Assembly (NCBI RefSeq): GCF_001642955.1
Contig: NZ_LWSK01000008.1
Span: 1 to 64,000 of the forward strand
Direction: 5' to 3'
From: Rubripirellula obstinata
Lineage (GTDB): Bacteria > Planctomycetota > Planctomycetia > Pirellulales > Pirellulaceae
DNA length: 64,000 nt
The notes beneath the pieces were generated by a model. It had not been told where the DNA came from. It worked only from the letters and a program-made list of their open reading frames with translations, and did not search any database. Position numbers and translations under genes: made by a program. Of this stretch, positions 55,213-63,628 are shown one piece after another. Positions within the stretch are counted from its first letter, which is position 1. Every line of letters starts with the position of its first letter.

Positions 55213-56718
55213 TCAATTTGCGTCCCACCACCATCGCTGGATAACTTTGGGACGATCGCCCGGCATATTCTGAAAAGACCGAAGCGTTGGATCAACGACT
55301 AGGTCCATCGCAACGGTGCCGGAAGGTTTGACCGCGACACCGCCGCTGGCGATCAGAATGTTGTGTCTCTGTTTGCCAGACCGAGTGCGATGCATCACTG
55401 CGATCGTTTGAACTTGTTTTGGAATCGGCAAACCTAAACTTGCAGATGACGAAGTTGCGGCAAAGAAGTCTAGCAACGATTCGTGAGACTTTGACGCGGC
55501 ATACTTGTCCGCGATCGCTGCGACGACCGCGGATTCATAGATCGATTGCAGCCCCGCATAGATGGGATACTTGGACCGAATTTTTGACGCGTTGCCGTTA
55601 AAACTGTCCACAAAGATCTTGGTTCTGGGATCATCGATGACGTGACCGCGTTGACCGTCGGCCATCGCACGCTCGTTTTGCCCTGACAAACGCATCGCAT
55701 CGCCATCAATCTGAAAGACGCGGCGGTCAGTGTCTGACCGAACTTGGCAGGCGTTCGCGGTGAACCACAAACGTAACAGCAAATCATTTGGCGGTCCCTG
55801 TGCAGCGTTCTGTTGGATCGTCGTGTCAATCGCGTCCAAATAGTTTGCGACTTCCGCAGGCATTGGATGGATGCCCAGGGCAAGTTGTTTCATGTGCCGA
55901 TCAGCTTCCACCATCATCAACCCGATGGGCGTGTCAGCGGCAGTCCCAAAGACTTCGATGCGTTGCATTCCAATCGCGCTGGCCAACTCTTCGGCGGCCA
56001 ATCCGATCGGGATCGACTTTGACTGGATGTTGGCGGCAACCTTCGCCGCGTTTTGCAGTCCTTGCTTCGTTGGATCGATCGTGCAACCAAACGAAGCCTT
56101 CGATCGTGCTGCCGCGATCGTCGTACTAAGGAAGTCCAACCGAATCGCGGCCAGTCCCGTTTGTCGATCGCGAACCCAACCCTGATGCGATTCAATGCCA
56201 CCGACCGGTCCTGCCAAAACAATGTCGTCGTCGGTCAACATGACGTAACGAACCTTCGATAAACCAGCCATGTGAACCATCGATTCGGTTGGCTTGGAAA
56301 ATCCAGCCTGTCGATTCATCCACGCATCTTTGAGCCGTGTGAGAGAAACGCATCGCAGCGTTGATTCGGCGAGCCAATTTTGACCTGCGTCGGAATCGGA
56401 ATTGCTTTGCAGCATCGATTCTAAATTTGCGAGCGAATCTGATTGAGCAACCGTTTCGCATGCCAGCAGCGTTCCCGATGGATCGACATAAACGCCTTGC
56501 GGATATTCCCGCATGGAACTGGGGCCGCCAAGTGCGTCCCATGTGTCTGGGACGACCGTCGTTTGAATCAAGTCGATTAGAGAAGCGAAATCGGCGAACG
56601 AACCTCCACCGGCCACCCCGGTTTGTTGCTGGCGATTGTCTTGGCCCCAGACCGGGGAATTCTGATTGGCGAGAAACGAAACCAATAGAGCGATCAGCAA
56701 TAAATGTCGGTGCGTCAT
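55213..56718 (-). CDS. Secreted planctomycete protein of unknown function (DUF1598-like)
   Basis: A ~501-residue exported protein (signal peptide MTHRHLLLIALLVSFLANQNSPVWG). The mature N-terminus contains GGGSFADFASLIDLIQTTVVPDTWDALGG, a motif seen in other secreted planctomycete proteins, followed by YPQGVYVDPSGTLLACE. The later region (FLSTTIAAARSKASFGCTIDPTKQGLQNAAK, PMPAEVANYLDAIDTT) recalls DUF1598, but I cannot confirm this. It has no recognisable active site. The frame is open to 56802; the ATG at 56718 places the signal peptide first, with aagaaa upstream. Confidence 0.75.
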   Translation of the reverse strand: MTHRHLLLIALLVSFLANQNSPVWGQDNRQQQTGVAGGGSFADFASLIDLIQTTVVPDTWDALGGPSSMREYPQGVYVDPSGTLLACETVAQSDSLANLESMLQSNSDSDAGQNWLAESTLRCVSLTRLKDAWMNRQAGFSKPTESMVHMAGLSKVRYVMLTDDDIVLAGPVGGIESHQGWVRDRQTGLAAIRLDFLSTTIAAARSKASFGCTIDPTKQGLQNAAKVAANIQSKSIPIGLAAEELASAIGMQRIEVFGTAADTPIGLMMVEADRHMKQLALGIHPMPAEVANYLDAIDTTIQQNAAQGPPNDLLLRLWFTANACQVRSDTDRRVFQIDGDAMRLSGQNERAMADGQRGHVIDDPRTKIFVDSFNGNASKIRSKYPIYAGLQSIYESAVVAAIADKYAASKSHESLLDFFAATSSSASLGLPIPKQVQTIAVMHRTRSGKQRHNILIASGGVAVKPSGTVAMDLVVDPTLRSFQNMPGDRPKVIQRWWWDAN

Positions 56719-56836
56719 CGAGCGTTTCTTTTTTGAAGATAGGAAAAAAGAGTAGCGTGAGGATGACAAGCTACCCTTCCAACATTCTAACGCCGATGTC
56801 ACTAAGTCGATCGGAAGATATTGTTTCGCACCAATC

Positions 56837-56906
56837 GTAGCTGATCCCGCCAGGGTTCAGTCGAGCTGAATCCGATCGTGGACTGAACCCTGGCGGGATC
56901 AGCTAC
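56837..56906. repeat. Family 3 palindrome, perfect 26-bp arms
   Basis: gtagctgatcccgccagggt... (56837-56862) and its exact complement (56881-56906) with an 18-base loop. The right end runs into attttaaaa, as in the copy at 35142-35273. It lies directly behind the stop codon of the DUF362 gene. Confidence 0.92.
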
Positions 56907-56921
56907 ATTTTAAAAAAGCTA

Positions 56922-57947
56922 CTAACTGACAAAATTGTCGTTGCTATCTCGCATATTTTTCAGATGCTTACGATCCAGGATCAAGAATGGATCGGCCAAC
57001 GGTTGCCATGCTTCACCACGTTGGTTGATCTGTCGATCGTCGGTCGATCCCAGCAGACCGGACGCCAGTTCCAGATATGGGATACGTTCTGGAATGATGT
57101 GCATCAGCCGCGCCATCGTCGCGTCGACCGCGGTCAAATCCTGGCCGACCATGATCAATCCCATGTGCTTGGGGGTTCCCAGAATCGGGCCATCGCCTTC
57201 CATGCAGTCGATGCCATCGACGATCGTGATTCGGTTGCCGACCGATGCATTGATGTCGAACACGGTTTGGGGAATGCCGTTGTAATGAAGCACGTTCTTG
57301 GGCCATCCGTATTTGATTCCCGGAATCACGCCGTATAGATTTTTCATCGCACCGGTCATTCCCATCCAGTGGTGCGTTTTCATCTTGGGCATGCTGACGA
57401 CGAGGTCTGCTTCAATGACGGACCGGGGGAAAAAGAACTCTTTCAACTTGCAAGCTCGGCCGGCATTGGTGACTGCTTTGATTTCTTGGTAGTTCAGATC
57501 TTGGAAAGGCATCTTGATGTCGGCGAGTGCTTCCATGACGCCGGATTCAATCAGCGCCTGTTCGGTGTCGCGGACGTGACCAGGGCCTTCACCGACGGTG
57601 ACGTCAGCCTTCCAACCGCGAAACACTTCGACGGCCGCTTGAATCACGACCGGGTGAGTCGTCATGTGGGGAGCCAACCGAGACGGTTCGACCAGGTTGG
57701 GTTTTAACAGGACTCGTTTTCCGCGAATCGTCGCGGGATCGAACTCGCACGCCAATAGTCCGTCGCGAATTGTGCGGACCAGTTCACCCGAGTACTTTTG
57801 GTTCTTTGCGATGAAGACGTCGCTGCTGGAACGGTAGCTGGACGAAACGTAAGCGGTCCCAACGGCTGCCGCTGCGGTGGCGGCACCGGTAATGAAAAAC
57901 TTGCGACGGTCGGGAGTGTGGTTGTCGGGTGGTTGATTGTTATTCAT
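56922..57947 (-). CDS. Tat-exported DUF362 protein
   Basis: A 341-residue protein with a twin-arginine signal (DRRKFFITGAATAAAAVG; Arg14-Arg15). DUF362 features are visible: RGKRVLLKPNLVEPS, THPVVIQAAVEVFRGW, VGEGPGH, ADLVVSMPKMKTHHWMGMTGAMKNLYGVIPG and NRITIVDGIDCMEGDGPILGTP. The function of DUF362 proteins is unknown; some carry Fe-S clusters, but no Cys cluster is seen here. It overlaps the upstream toroid gene by 4 bases (ATGA), so the two are translated together and probably act together. Confidence 0.9.
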   Translation of the reverse strand: MNNNQPPDNHTPDRRKFFITGAATAAAAVGTAYVSSSYRSSSDVFIAKNQKYSGELVRTIRDGLLACEFDPATIRGKRVLLKPNLVEPSRLAPHMTTHPVVIQAAVEVFRGWKADVTVGEGPGHVRDTEQALIESGVMEALADIKMPFQDLNYQEIKAVTNAGRACKLKEFFFPRSVIEADLVVSMPKMKTHHWMGMTGAMKNLYGVIPGIKYGWPKNVLHYNGIPQTVFDINASVGNRITIVDGIDCMEGDGPILGTPKHMGLIMVGQDLTAVDATMARLMHIIPERIPYLELASGLLGSTDDRQINQRGEAWQPLADPFLILDRKHLKNMRDSNDNFVS

Positions 57948-58918
57948 CGGATCGCCTCGCGTGAGTTCGGCAACGAGTGATAACCGAGATCCAGCAATGG
58001 CGACTGATCTTGCAGGCTCGCCAACATCAGCATGTTTTGCCGGTGCGGGTTCGGGTCAGCTAACCGCAACCGATCAATCGCTGTCTTCAGCGGCGTTTCA
58101 AAACTAATCTCTGATTCAACGCCTGGTTCTGTTGTTTCTGACGACACAGCGGCCAACGCGTGGATCGCCCAGGCCAATGAGATTGCGGCGATGGGCTGAT
58201 TGATTTGGGATCGCAAGTAGTTGATCGTTGATTGCCGTGTTTGCGGTTCTGGTTTGAATCGATGCAGAGCTACCAGGCTGATGGCACTGGGCATGACGTG
58301 GGGACGAAGTTTTTTGCCAAGCACAAAGGTGTTGCCATAATTGGCACCGCCCGAGTCCAGTTGACGATCCAACAACAGTTCCGCTGCCTCGATCGCACGC
58401 GGGTGCTTCGCAAAACCGCATTGACGCATCGCCAACAGCGCCATTGCGGTCGGTTCCAGCCACGAATGCGTGCCATCGACCCAAGGCCAACCCACCAGTT
58501 GGGTGTTGTGTCCAAGTTCCGGGTCGGGATCGATCTTCGCGCCACCAAAGCTGGTTAAAAACTCAACAGCGTTTCGATAGGCATCGCGATATCGCCAATC
58601 CGTTGGCTCCCAAGTCCGCTCGAATTGCCGCCAAGCGATGGCCGCCAACGAGGTTGGCCAAAACGGGCCTTGATAATCCAGGCGAACGGACACGGACCCG
58701 TGTTTGTTTTGAGCATCAAGCAGACGGTTGCAGGCTGCTTCGGCTGGTGCTTTCAGGCCAAAGCCACACGCAGTGATCGCAGCAAAGGCGACCGGTTCGG
58801 CGGTCGCTGATTCGTCCTTGGAGTACCCGCAAAGCGGATTGGCGATGAGACGTTTTTTTTGCTGATCTAACCAGTCCGTCAGCCAACTGGCTACAGTCAA
58901 GGCTGGGGGAACATCCAT
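57944..58918 (-). CDS. Alpha/alpha-toroid (prenyltransferase/squalene-cyclase-like) protein
   Basis: A ~324-residue protein of repeated helical hairpins (ESATAEPVAFAAITACGFGL, YQGPFWPTSLAAIAWRQFERTW, THSWLEPTAMALLAMRQCGF, KHPRAIEAAELLLDRQLDSGGANYGN), matching the terpenoid cyclase/prenyltransferase alpha-alpha toroid pattern. No DXDD or other cyclase acid motif is seen, so catalysis is doubtful. No signal peptide is apparent. The frame starts with TTG at 58984; the ATG at 58918 is preferred. ATGA overlap with the downstream DUF362 gene. Confidence 0.78.
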   Translation of the reverse strand: MDVPPALTVASWLTDWLDQQKKRLIANPLCGYSKDESATAEPVAFAAITACGFGLKAPAEAACNRLLDAQNKHGSVSVRLDYQGPFWPTSLAAIAWRQFERTWEPTDWRYRDAYRNAVEFLTSFGGAKIDPDPELGHNTQLVGWPWVDGTHSWLEPTAMALLAMRQCGFAKHPRAIEAAELLLDRQLDSGGANYGNTFVLGKKLRPHVMPSAISLVALHRFKPEPQTRQSTINYLRSQINQPIAAISLAWAIHALAAVSSETTEPGVESEISFETPLKTAIDRLRLADPNPHRQNMLMLASLQDQSPLLDLGYHSLPNSREAIR

Positions 58919-59041
58919 GGCTTTGCCCGGGCTCGCAAGGTTATCGCTAGTGTGCCCAAAGCCTAAAGTTTCAACGATCGCCAATCAAGCCCGAAGGTTG
59001 GGTTGGGATAATTCGATGATTCGATAATTCGATAACGCAAC

Positions 59042-59115
59042 GTAGGCCGTAGCGAGTGGAGCGAGTTACGGCGGGCAGCACAATGCCGAAACTCGCTCAA
59101 CTCGCTACGGCCTAC
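59042..59115. repeat. Family 2 palindrome
   Basis: gtaggccgtagcgagtggag... (59042-59072) and gccgaaactcgctcaactcg... (59085-59115) pair imperfectly. It sits just beyond the 3' end of cpaE and may mark the end of the tad transcript. Confidence 0.85.
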
Positions 59116-59136
59116 AAAAGCTACAAAAGCAAATCG

Positions 59137-60363
59137 CTACGCCTTGGCACCGGGCCAGAATTTCTTCCACTTGCTTTCGCCTGCGATGGCTTCTTCGCTG
59201 CCAGGTTCCCCGGCGGCTTCTGCGGCGTTTGCCTTTCCTTGCAATCGAGTTGCGAGGTCACGAATCGCTAACGTGATTGCGGCTTTGGGAGCCTGGGTGA
59301 TCAGGGGCACACCGTTGTTGCGTACTTCGACCATCGTTCGATAATCGTTAGGCAACAGCGAGAAGATTTCTCGTCCTAGTGTTTCCTTCGCCTTCTTCAA
59401 ACTGATCTGTCCCGAGTCCAGTCCAGCACGATTGACGACGATCTCGACCTTGGCGGACAAGTCGTCAATTTCCTCGAAACTCATCATCAATCGAACCACG
59501 TTTCGCAGACATGGCAAATCTAGCTGCGTCACCAGCACGACCTTGGTCGCACTTTCCACCGCAGCCATGTCGATGGGGCTGTAAGTCTTGGACAGGTCAA
59601 TGATCAGGTGCGTAAAGGATGCCTTTAACAAACCGATCACCTTGCGAATGCTGTCTTCGGTGATCGTCAACGCGTCCTGCAATTCCACCGGACGTGGCAA
59701 CAGGTAAAGGCCGCTGCTGTGTTTGGTCAACGAACGCTTTAGCAATTGAATGTCCAGACGCGAAACGTTCTGCACGACATCGGCCAGGGTGTAATCGGGA
59801 ATGGAATCCAGAAACACGTCAGCATCGCCGAGCGCTAAATCCAGGTCCAGCAAGGCAACACTGTTTTGCGGATCGGATGCCAGGACACAGCCAAGGTTGA
59901 CTGCTGCGCTGGTGGTTCCGACGCCGCCTGTTGCACCGGCAATCGCGTAAATCTCGCAGCTTCGTCCACCGGATTCGGCGGAACCGAATTTTTGTTGACT
60001 GACACGAGCAAGGGCTGCGTCCAGCTCTTCGCCAACTGCTGGCAAGGTTAAAAATTCGCGGGCTCCCGCACGCATGGTGCGGAGGATGAGTTGACCGTCA
60101 GCGCTTTCGCTTGCTGCCAAGATCGCAGTACTAGGTGCTTCGGCGGCCATCCGCGAAACCAACGCGATCGCTTGATCGGGATCAGAATCCAGCGAGATGA
60201 CGCCGACATCGGGCGCGGTGGTTTCGATGACGTCGGGAAAGAACTCGTATCGAGAGCAGTCAGCTTCCAACCAAATGGTGTCCATGCTGACCAGCATCGC
60301 TTTGAGCGCTTCTCGAGACTTGTCGTTTGGATCGACTAAAGCGATACGAAGGACATTACTCAT
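59137..60363 (-). CDS. cpaE: Tad pilus ATPase-like protein CpaE/TadZ
   Basis: A 408-residue MinD/ParA-type protein that positions the tad (Flp) secretion machine. Residues ~5-125 form a receiver-like domain (RIALVDPNDKSREALKAMLVS) without an obvious complete phosphorylation site. Residues ~137-390 are the MinD-like domain with a deviant Walker A (ATGGVGTTS, lacking the Lys) and NSVALLDLDLALGDADVFL. Later come LIIDLSKTY and VLVTQLDLPCLRNV. Loss of the Walker lysine is common in TadZ. Same strand as cpaC, 66 bases downstream. Confidence 0.9.
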   Translation of the reverse strand: MSNVLRIALVDPNDKSREALKAMLVSMDTIWLEADCSRYEFFPDVIETTAPDVGVISLDSDPDQAIALVSRMAAEAPSTAILAASESADGQLILRTMRAGAREFLTLPAVGEELDAALARVSQQKFGSAESGGRSCEIYAIAGATGGVGTTSAAVNLGCVLASDPQNSVALLDLDLALGDADVFLDSIPDYTLADVVQNVSRLDIQLLKRSLTKHSSGLYLLPRPVELQDALTITEDSIRKVIGLLKASFTHLIIDLSKTYSPIDMAAVESATKVVLVTQLDLPCLRNVVRLMMSFEEIDDLSAKVEIVVNRAGLDSGQISLKKAKETLGREIFSLLPNDYRTMVEVRNNGVPLITQAPKAAITLAIRDLATRLQGKANAAEAAGEPGSEEAIAGESKWKKFWPGAKA

Positions 60364-60429
60364 GAGTTTCTTTTCGATGACGTGGTGTGAATGAACTGAC
60401 AGGAATCTCGAGAAAGCAAAACTTTGGCA

Positions 60430-62076
60430 CTAATTCGAGGGTGAAGTGATCGTGATTCCTTCGCCAACAACAATCGGATCATTACCGGGAACGATCGCAC
60501 CCGATGGGATCGAAGATGGCAGAATGGTTCCGCCATGCATTTCGTTTCCATAAGAAACGCCGCCACCGTAATTGGGTTGGTGATGAACGGCACCGCTAGC
60601 CGCATCATTGCAAGTGTTGCAACCACCATCGGGACCACACGACGACTGGCCGCCGTTCACGGTGCATCCCGTACCATCGCCCAACATGTTTGGCACTTCG
60701 ATGTGCCCCTTGATGTACAGTTCGTGGTCGGTGGGCGACATGCTGTTCAAGCCTGGTCCGCCAGATGGAACTTCGTAGGGATCCATCGCCGCGACCAATT
60801 CAGGCGTGACGGTGATCAGCAATTCGATGTCGTTGCGTTCCTCGACAACGTCCCGAAACAAGCTTCCAACGATCGGCAATGAACCAAAGAACGGTGTCGC
60901 TCGAGTTTGCGATTCGGTGCGACTTTGAAGCAGACCAGCGATCGCAAAGGTTTGTCCAGCCTGCATTTCAACCGCTGTTTCGACATAGCGAGTTGAGAAG
61001 CCAGGAACCTGAGCTCCCAGGGTGAAGATACCCAGAGCTGGATTCAGCTCCGAAACTTCTGGACGAATTTCTAACCGAACGCGTCCGGGCCCCACAACAA
61101 ACGGAAGGAAGTCGATCGACGTTCCGAATTCCTCGAATTGAACTTGAACCTGACCGTTTTGGCCGGGAATGATGAAGGGCGTTTTTCCGCCGACGTTAAA
61201 CCGAGCTGGGCGACCGTGAGTTGCCACGACGGTAGGTTCAGCCAAGAACTTGACGAGGTCTTGTTGACGCAGTGCGTTAATCAGCGCGAAGAAATCGTTT
61301 GTTACCAATTCGTTGGTGTACGCGGTTCCGGTTCCTGCGAATGAAAAGAGCCCTTCAGCCGCGTCTTCGATTCCGGTCAGATTATTGTCCAACAGAGCCG
61401 AAGGAGCCGACGTCAAATAGCCGTCTGTGCTGATCGCTCCCCAGTCAATGCCCAACTCACGAAGCTTGGTTCGCGACACTTCCATGATTCGCGTGTGCAA
61501 CAGAATTTGTTGAACGCCAACCACTTGAACGTTGTTGACCACGGTTGGATAAAACTGTTCGACAATTGCGACAGCGCGGTCCACGTCGTCAACGTTGGTG
61601 ACAGTTCCCGAGATGATCGCACTGCTGTTAACCGGCAAGACTTGCAAGCTGGCGAAGGGCAATTGGTTAGCCAGGATGCCTTCGACTTCGCGAGCGTCGG
61701 CGGTGACGGTGACATCAACCGTGTACATCTTTTCGTTGGTGTCCCACAAATTCAATTGAGTGGTACCAGGAGCCTTCGCAAAGATCTGAATTTGGTTTTG
61801 CGAAACGGGCGTTGCGCCCAAGATGGTTTCGTTATGAACCTGGAACTTTGGAATTCGATCTTCCAAGGTCAAGATGCGGCTGCTTTTCACCAGCATCTGA
61901 ACTCGTTCGATCGACTGCGAAATCGCTTTGTTGACCGTGGATTCACTGTTCGTCAACTTGACCGCGTTCCCCTGAGCCGAAACGGGCGTGTAGGAGGCAG
62001 CCGTCATGCTTGTCACCACCACGAAAGCGGCGACAAAACGAGTAGCGGCGTTTGCCTTTTGGCGAATCATTTCCAT
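60430..62076 (-). CDS. cpaC: Tad pilus secretin CpaC/RcpA
   Basis: A ~548-residue outer-membrane secretin forming the exit pore. After a signal peptide (TRFVAAFVVVTSMTAASYTPVSA) comes the pilus N-terminal domain (SRILTLEDRIPKFQVHNETILGATPVSQNQIQIFAKAPGTTQLNLWD), a BON-like region and the secretin domain: LHTRIMEVSRTKLRELGIDWG, PFIIPGQNGQVQVQFEEFGTSIDFLP, VEMQAGQTFAIAGLL and PFFGSLPIVGSLFR. The C-terminal tail is unusual: Cys-Gly-rich (GCTVNGGQSSCGPDGGCNTC) and hydrophilic. The ATG at 62076 with aagga upstream is preferred to the TTG at 62130. Confidence 0.92.
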   Translation of the reverse strand: MEMIRQKANAATRFVAAFVVVTSMTAASYTPVSAQGNAVKLTNSESTVNKAISQSIERVQMLVKSSRILTLEDRIPKFQVHNETILGATPVSQNQIQIFAKAPGTTQLNLWDTNEKMYTVDVTVTADAREVEGILANQLPFASLQVLPVNSSAIISGTVTNVDDVDRAVAIVEQFYPTVVNNVQVVGVQQILLHTRIMEVSRTKLRELGIDWGAISTDGYLTSAPSALLDNNLTGIEDAAEGLFSFAGTGTAYTNELVTNDFFALINALRQQDLVKFLAEPTVVATHGRPARFNVGGKTPFIIPGQNGQVQVQFEEFGTSIDFLPFVVGPGRVRLEIRPEVSELNPALGIFTLGAQVPGFSTRYVETAVEMQAGQTFAIAGLLQSRTESQTRATPFFGSLPIVGSLFRDVVEERNDIELLITVTPELVAAMDPYEVPSGGPGLNSMSPTDHELYIKGHIEVPNMLGDGTGCTVNGGQSSCGPDGGCNTCNDAASGAVHHQPNYGGGVSYGNEMHGGTILPSSIPSGAIVPGNDPIVVGEGITITSPSN

Positions 62077-62242
62077 CGCGAATGCGTCCTTGCAATCGAC
62101 CCGCTCATCAATCAAATCGATGAAAATCAACCACGGCGAGCAATCCTTTGCTCAGTGATCAATCAGGTCTTGGCGGTAAACAGTAAAAGGAAAAGGTGTC
62201 TTTGGAGCGTAGATCTTTGAAAAGATCTTCTCTGGTCAACTT

Positions 62243-63310
62243 CTAGTATTGGTAGTTTGTGCGAACGCGTGATCCGCGTCGATTTGTTGGTGGCTGGAAC
62301 AGCGGACTGTCTTCGCCATTGAGGTAGCTGTATTCGTCGGCGTCTTTGGATCCCGACTTCGTGGTACTGGCCGGTTGTTCGCCGATCAGCGGAAATTCGC
62401 CTTCAGCGTTCACTTCGTCTTCGCCACCTACTTCGCCAACGCGAACCGGCATTTTGCCAGGGACGATCCAGTACTCGACCATGCGGCCTTCGACCAATTT
62501 GAACATCGAAAAGCCTTCTTCAACAGGCTTCGATGGCTTGGTTGGTTGAGCGTAAGGACGGTTGCCTCGACGCTTGTCTTGTTCAGCACGCAAACGAGCT
62601 TCTTCTTGTTTGATTCGGAACTCTTCGATCCAAGACAGGAAGTCTGCTGCGGCTTCGTTGGATCCGTCGTCGTTGGTGTAGTCGGCGTCGCTGCCGAGAG
62701 CCAATTGAATGCGTCCAAGTTCGCCAGCGTAGGACCAAGCTTGTTGATCCTTCTTGTTAATCAACAATTGAATGTTGCGAACTGATTTTGGTCGGTCCTC
62801 ACCGGCACGTCGCTGGGTATCGCCATCAAGAGCATAGACGCGGATACCCATCAACACGGTCTTGGTCATCGTTTGTGGGATCAGGTCACTTTTTTCAAAG
62901 TAGGAAAGCACGTCAACGCGATCGCCTGGTTGAATCAAGTTAGCGATACTGACGTCGGATGCTCGCATCGCGACGACGCTGTATCCCTTGGGGACCGTGG
63001 TCCAGTTTTCGTCCATCAACTTGACCGGCATGATCGGTTCGCCGGTAAAGAAGCGTTGTTTGGCGTATCGTTTTTCGAGTTGTGCAAAGTCGCCCGATGA
63101 GCCTTCGGGAATTTTGTCCGCGGGCCATTGTTCCAGGCGAACTTTTTCCGGGGTGATGGCTTCGCCAATGTCGATCGCTGCGGCTGCCACAAAGATCTCA
63201 GTCGTGGTCGTTTCCGCCGGTCCGGTCGAAGCGTTTAGGAACTGATTGGCAACCACGGTTGCAACCGTGCCAACGACCAGAGCGATCAGGAGAAGCATTG
63301 ACTTTCGCAT
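62243..63310 (-). CDS. cpaB: Flp pilus assembly protein CpaB/RcpC
   Basis: A ~355-residue exported or membrane-anchored protein of the tad system that helps assemble the secretin. One N-terminal hydrophobic helix (SMLLLIALVVGTVATVVANQFL), then a SAF domain (VAAAAIDIGEAITPEKVRLEQWPADKIP, GEPIMPVKLMDEN) and the RcpC region (GYSVVAMRASDVSIANLIQPGDRVDVLSYF). A charged middle stretch (FRIKQEEARLRAEQDKRRG) and a polar C-terminus follow. The ATG at 63310 precedes the helix; the frame is open to 63439. 166 bases separate it from cpaC. Confidence 0.92.
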   Translation of the reverse strand: MRKSMLLLIALVVGTVATVVANQFLNASTGPAETTTTEIFVAAAAIDIGEAITPEKVRLEQWPADKIPEGSSGDFAQLEKRYAKQRFFTGEPIMPVKLMDENWTTVPKGYSVVAMRASDVSIANLIQPGDRVDVLSYFEKSDLIPQTMTKTVLMGIRVYALDGDTQRRAGEDRPKSVRNIQLLINKKDQQAWSYAGELGRIQLALGSDADYTNDDGSNEAAADFLSWIEEFRIKQEEARLRAEQDKRRGNRPYAQPTKPSKPVEEGFSMFKLVEGRMVEYWIVPGKMPVRVGEVGGEDEVNAEGEFPLIGEQPASTTKSGSKDADEYSYLNGEDSPLFQPPTNRRGSRVRTNYQY

Positions 63311-63544
63311 GATTTCTAAGAGCCCCTTACAGGCAAAGTGTTGGCGGATCGGCCCGAGTTGAATGGAAACTTCGCCGATTTCGGGAACCGACTCTCTACA
63401 GGCTTTCGACGCGATTAACGTTACAACTACACCCCACACGTCGCCGGGGGCACCACCGATACGACCGAAGAGGTCGATGCAATTGCACGACCTCTCCTAA
63501 TCGAAATAAATTACCTGGCTTGTCCTGTGAAACAGTTTTGAATC

Positions 63545-63613
63545 GTAGATGATCCCGCCAGGGTTCAGTTGAGCTTATCCAATGTAGGACTGACCCCTGA
63601 CGGGATCAGCTAC
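63545..63613. repeat. Family 3 palindrome, degenerate
   Basis: gtagatgatcccgccagggt... (63545-63569) and ...acgggatcagctac (63589-63613) pair with mismatches. It lies between the prepilin peptidase and cpaB. The remainder of the gap 63311-63628 shows no gene. Confidence 0.82.
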
Positions 63614-63628
63614 GCTGGCATGGCTGCT

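Noticed and set aside
61495-62220. Plus-strand frame of 241 codons opposite cpaC
   Set aside because: Shadow of the secretin N-terminal domain; no recognisable protein features.
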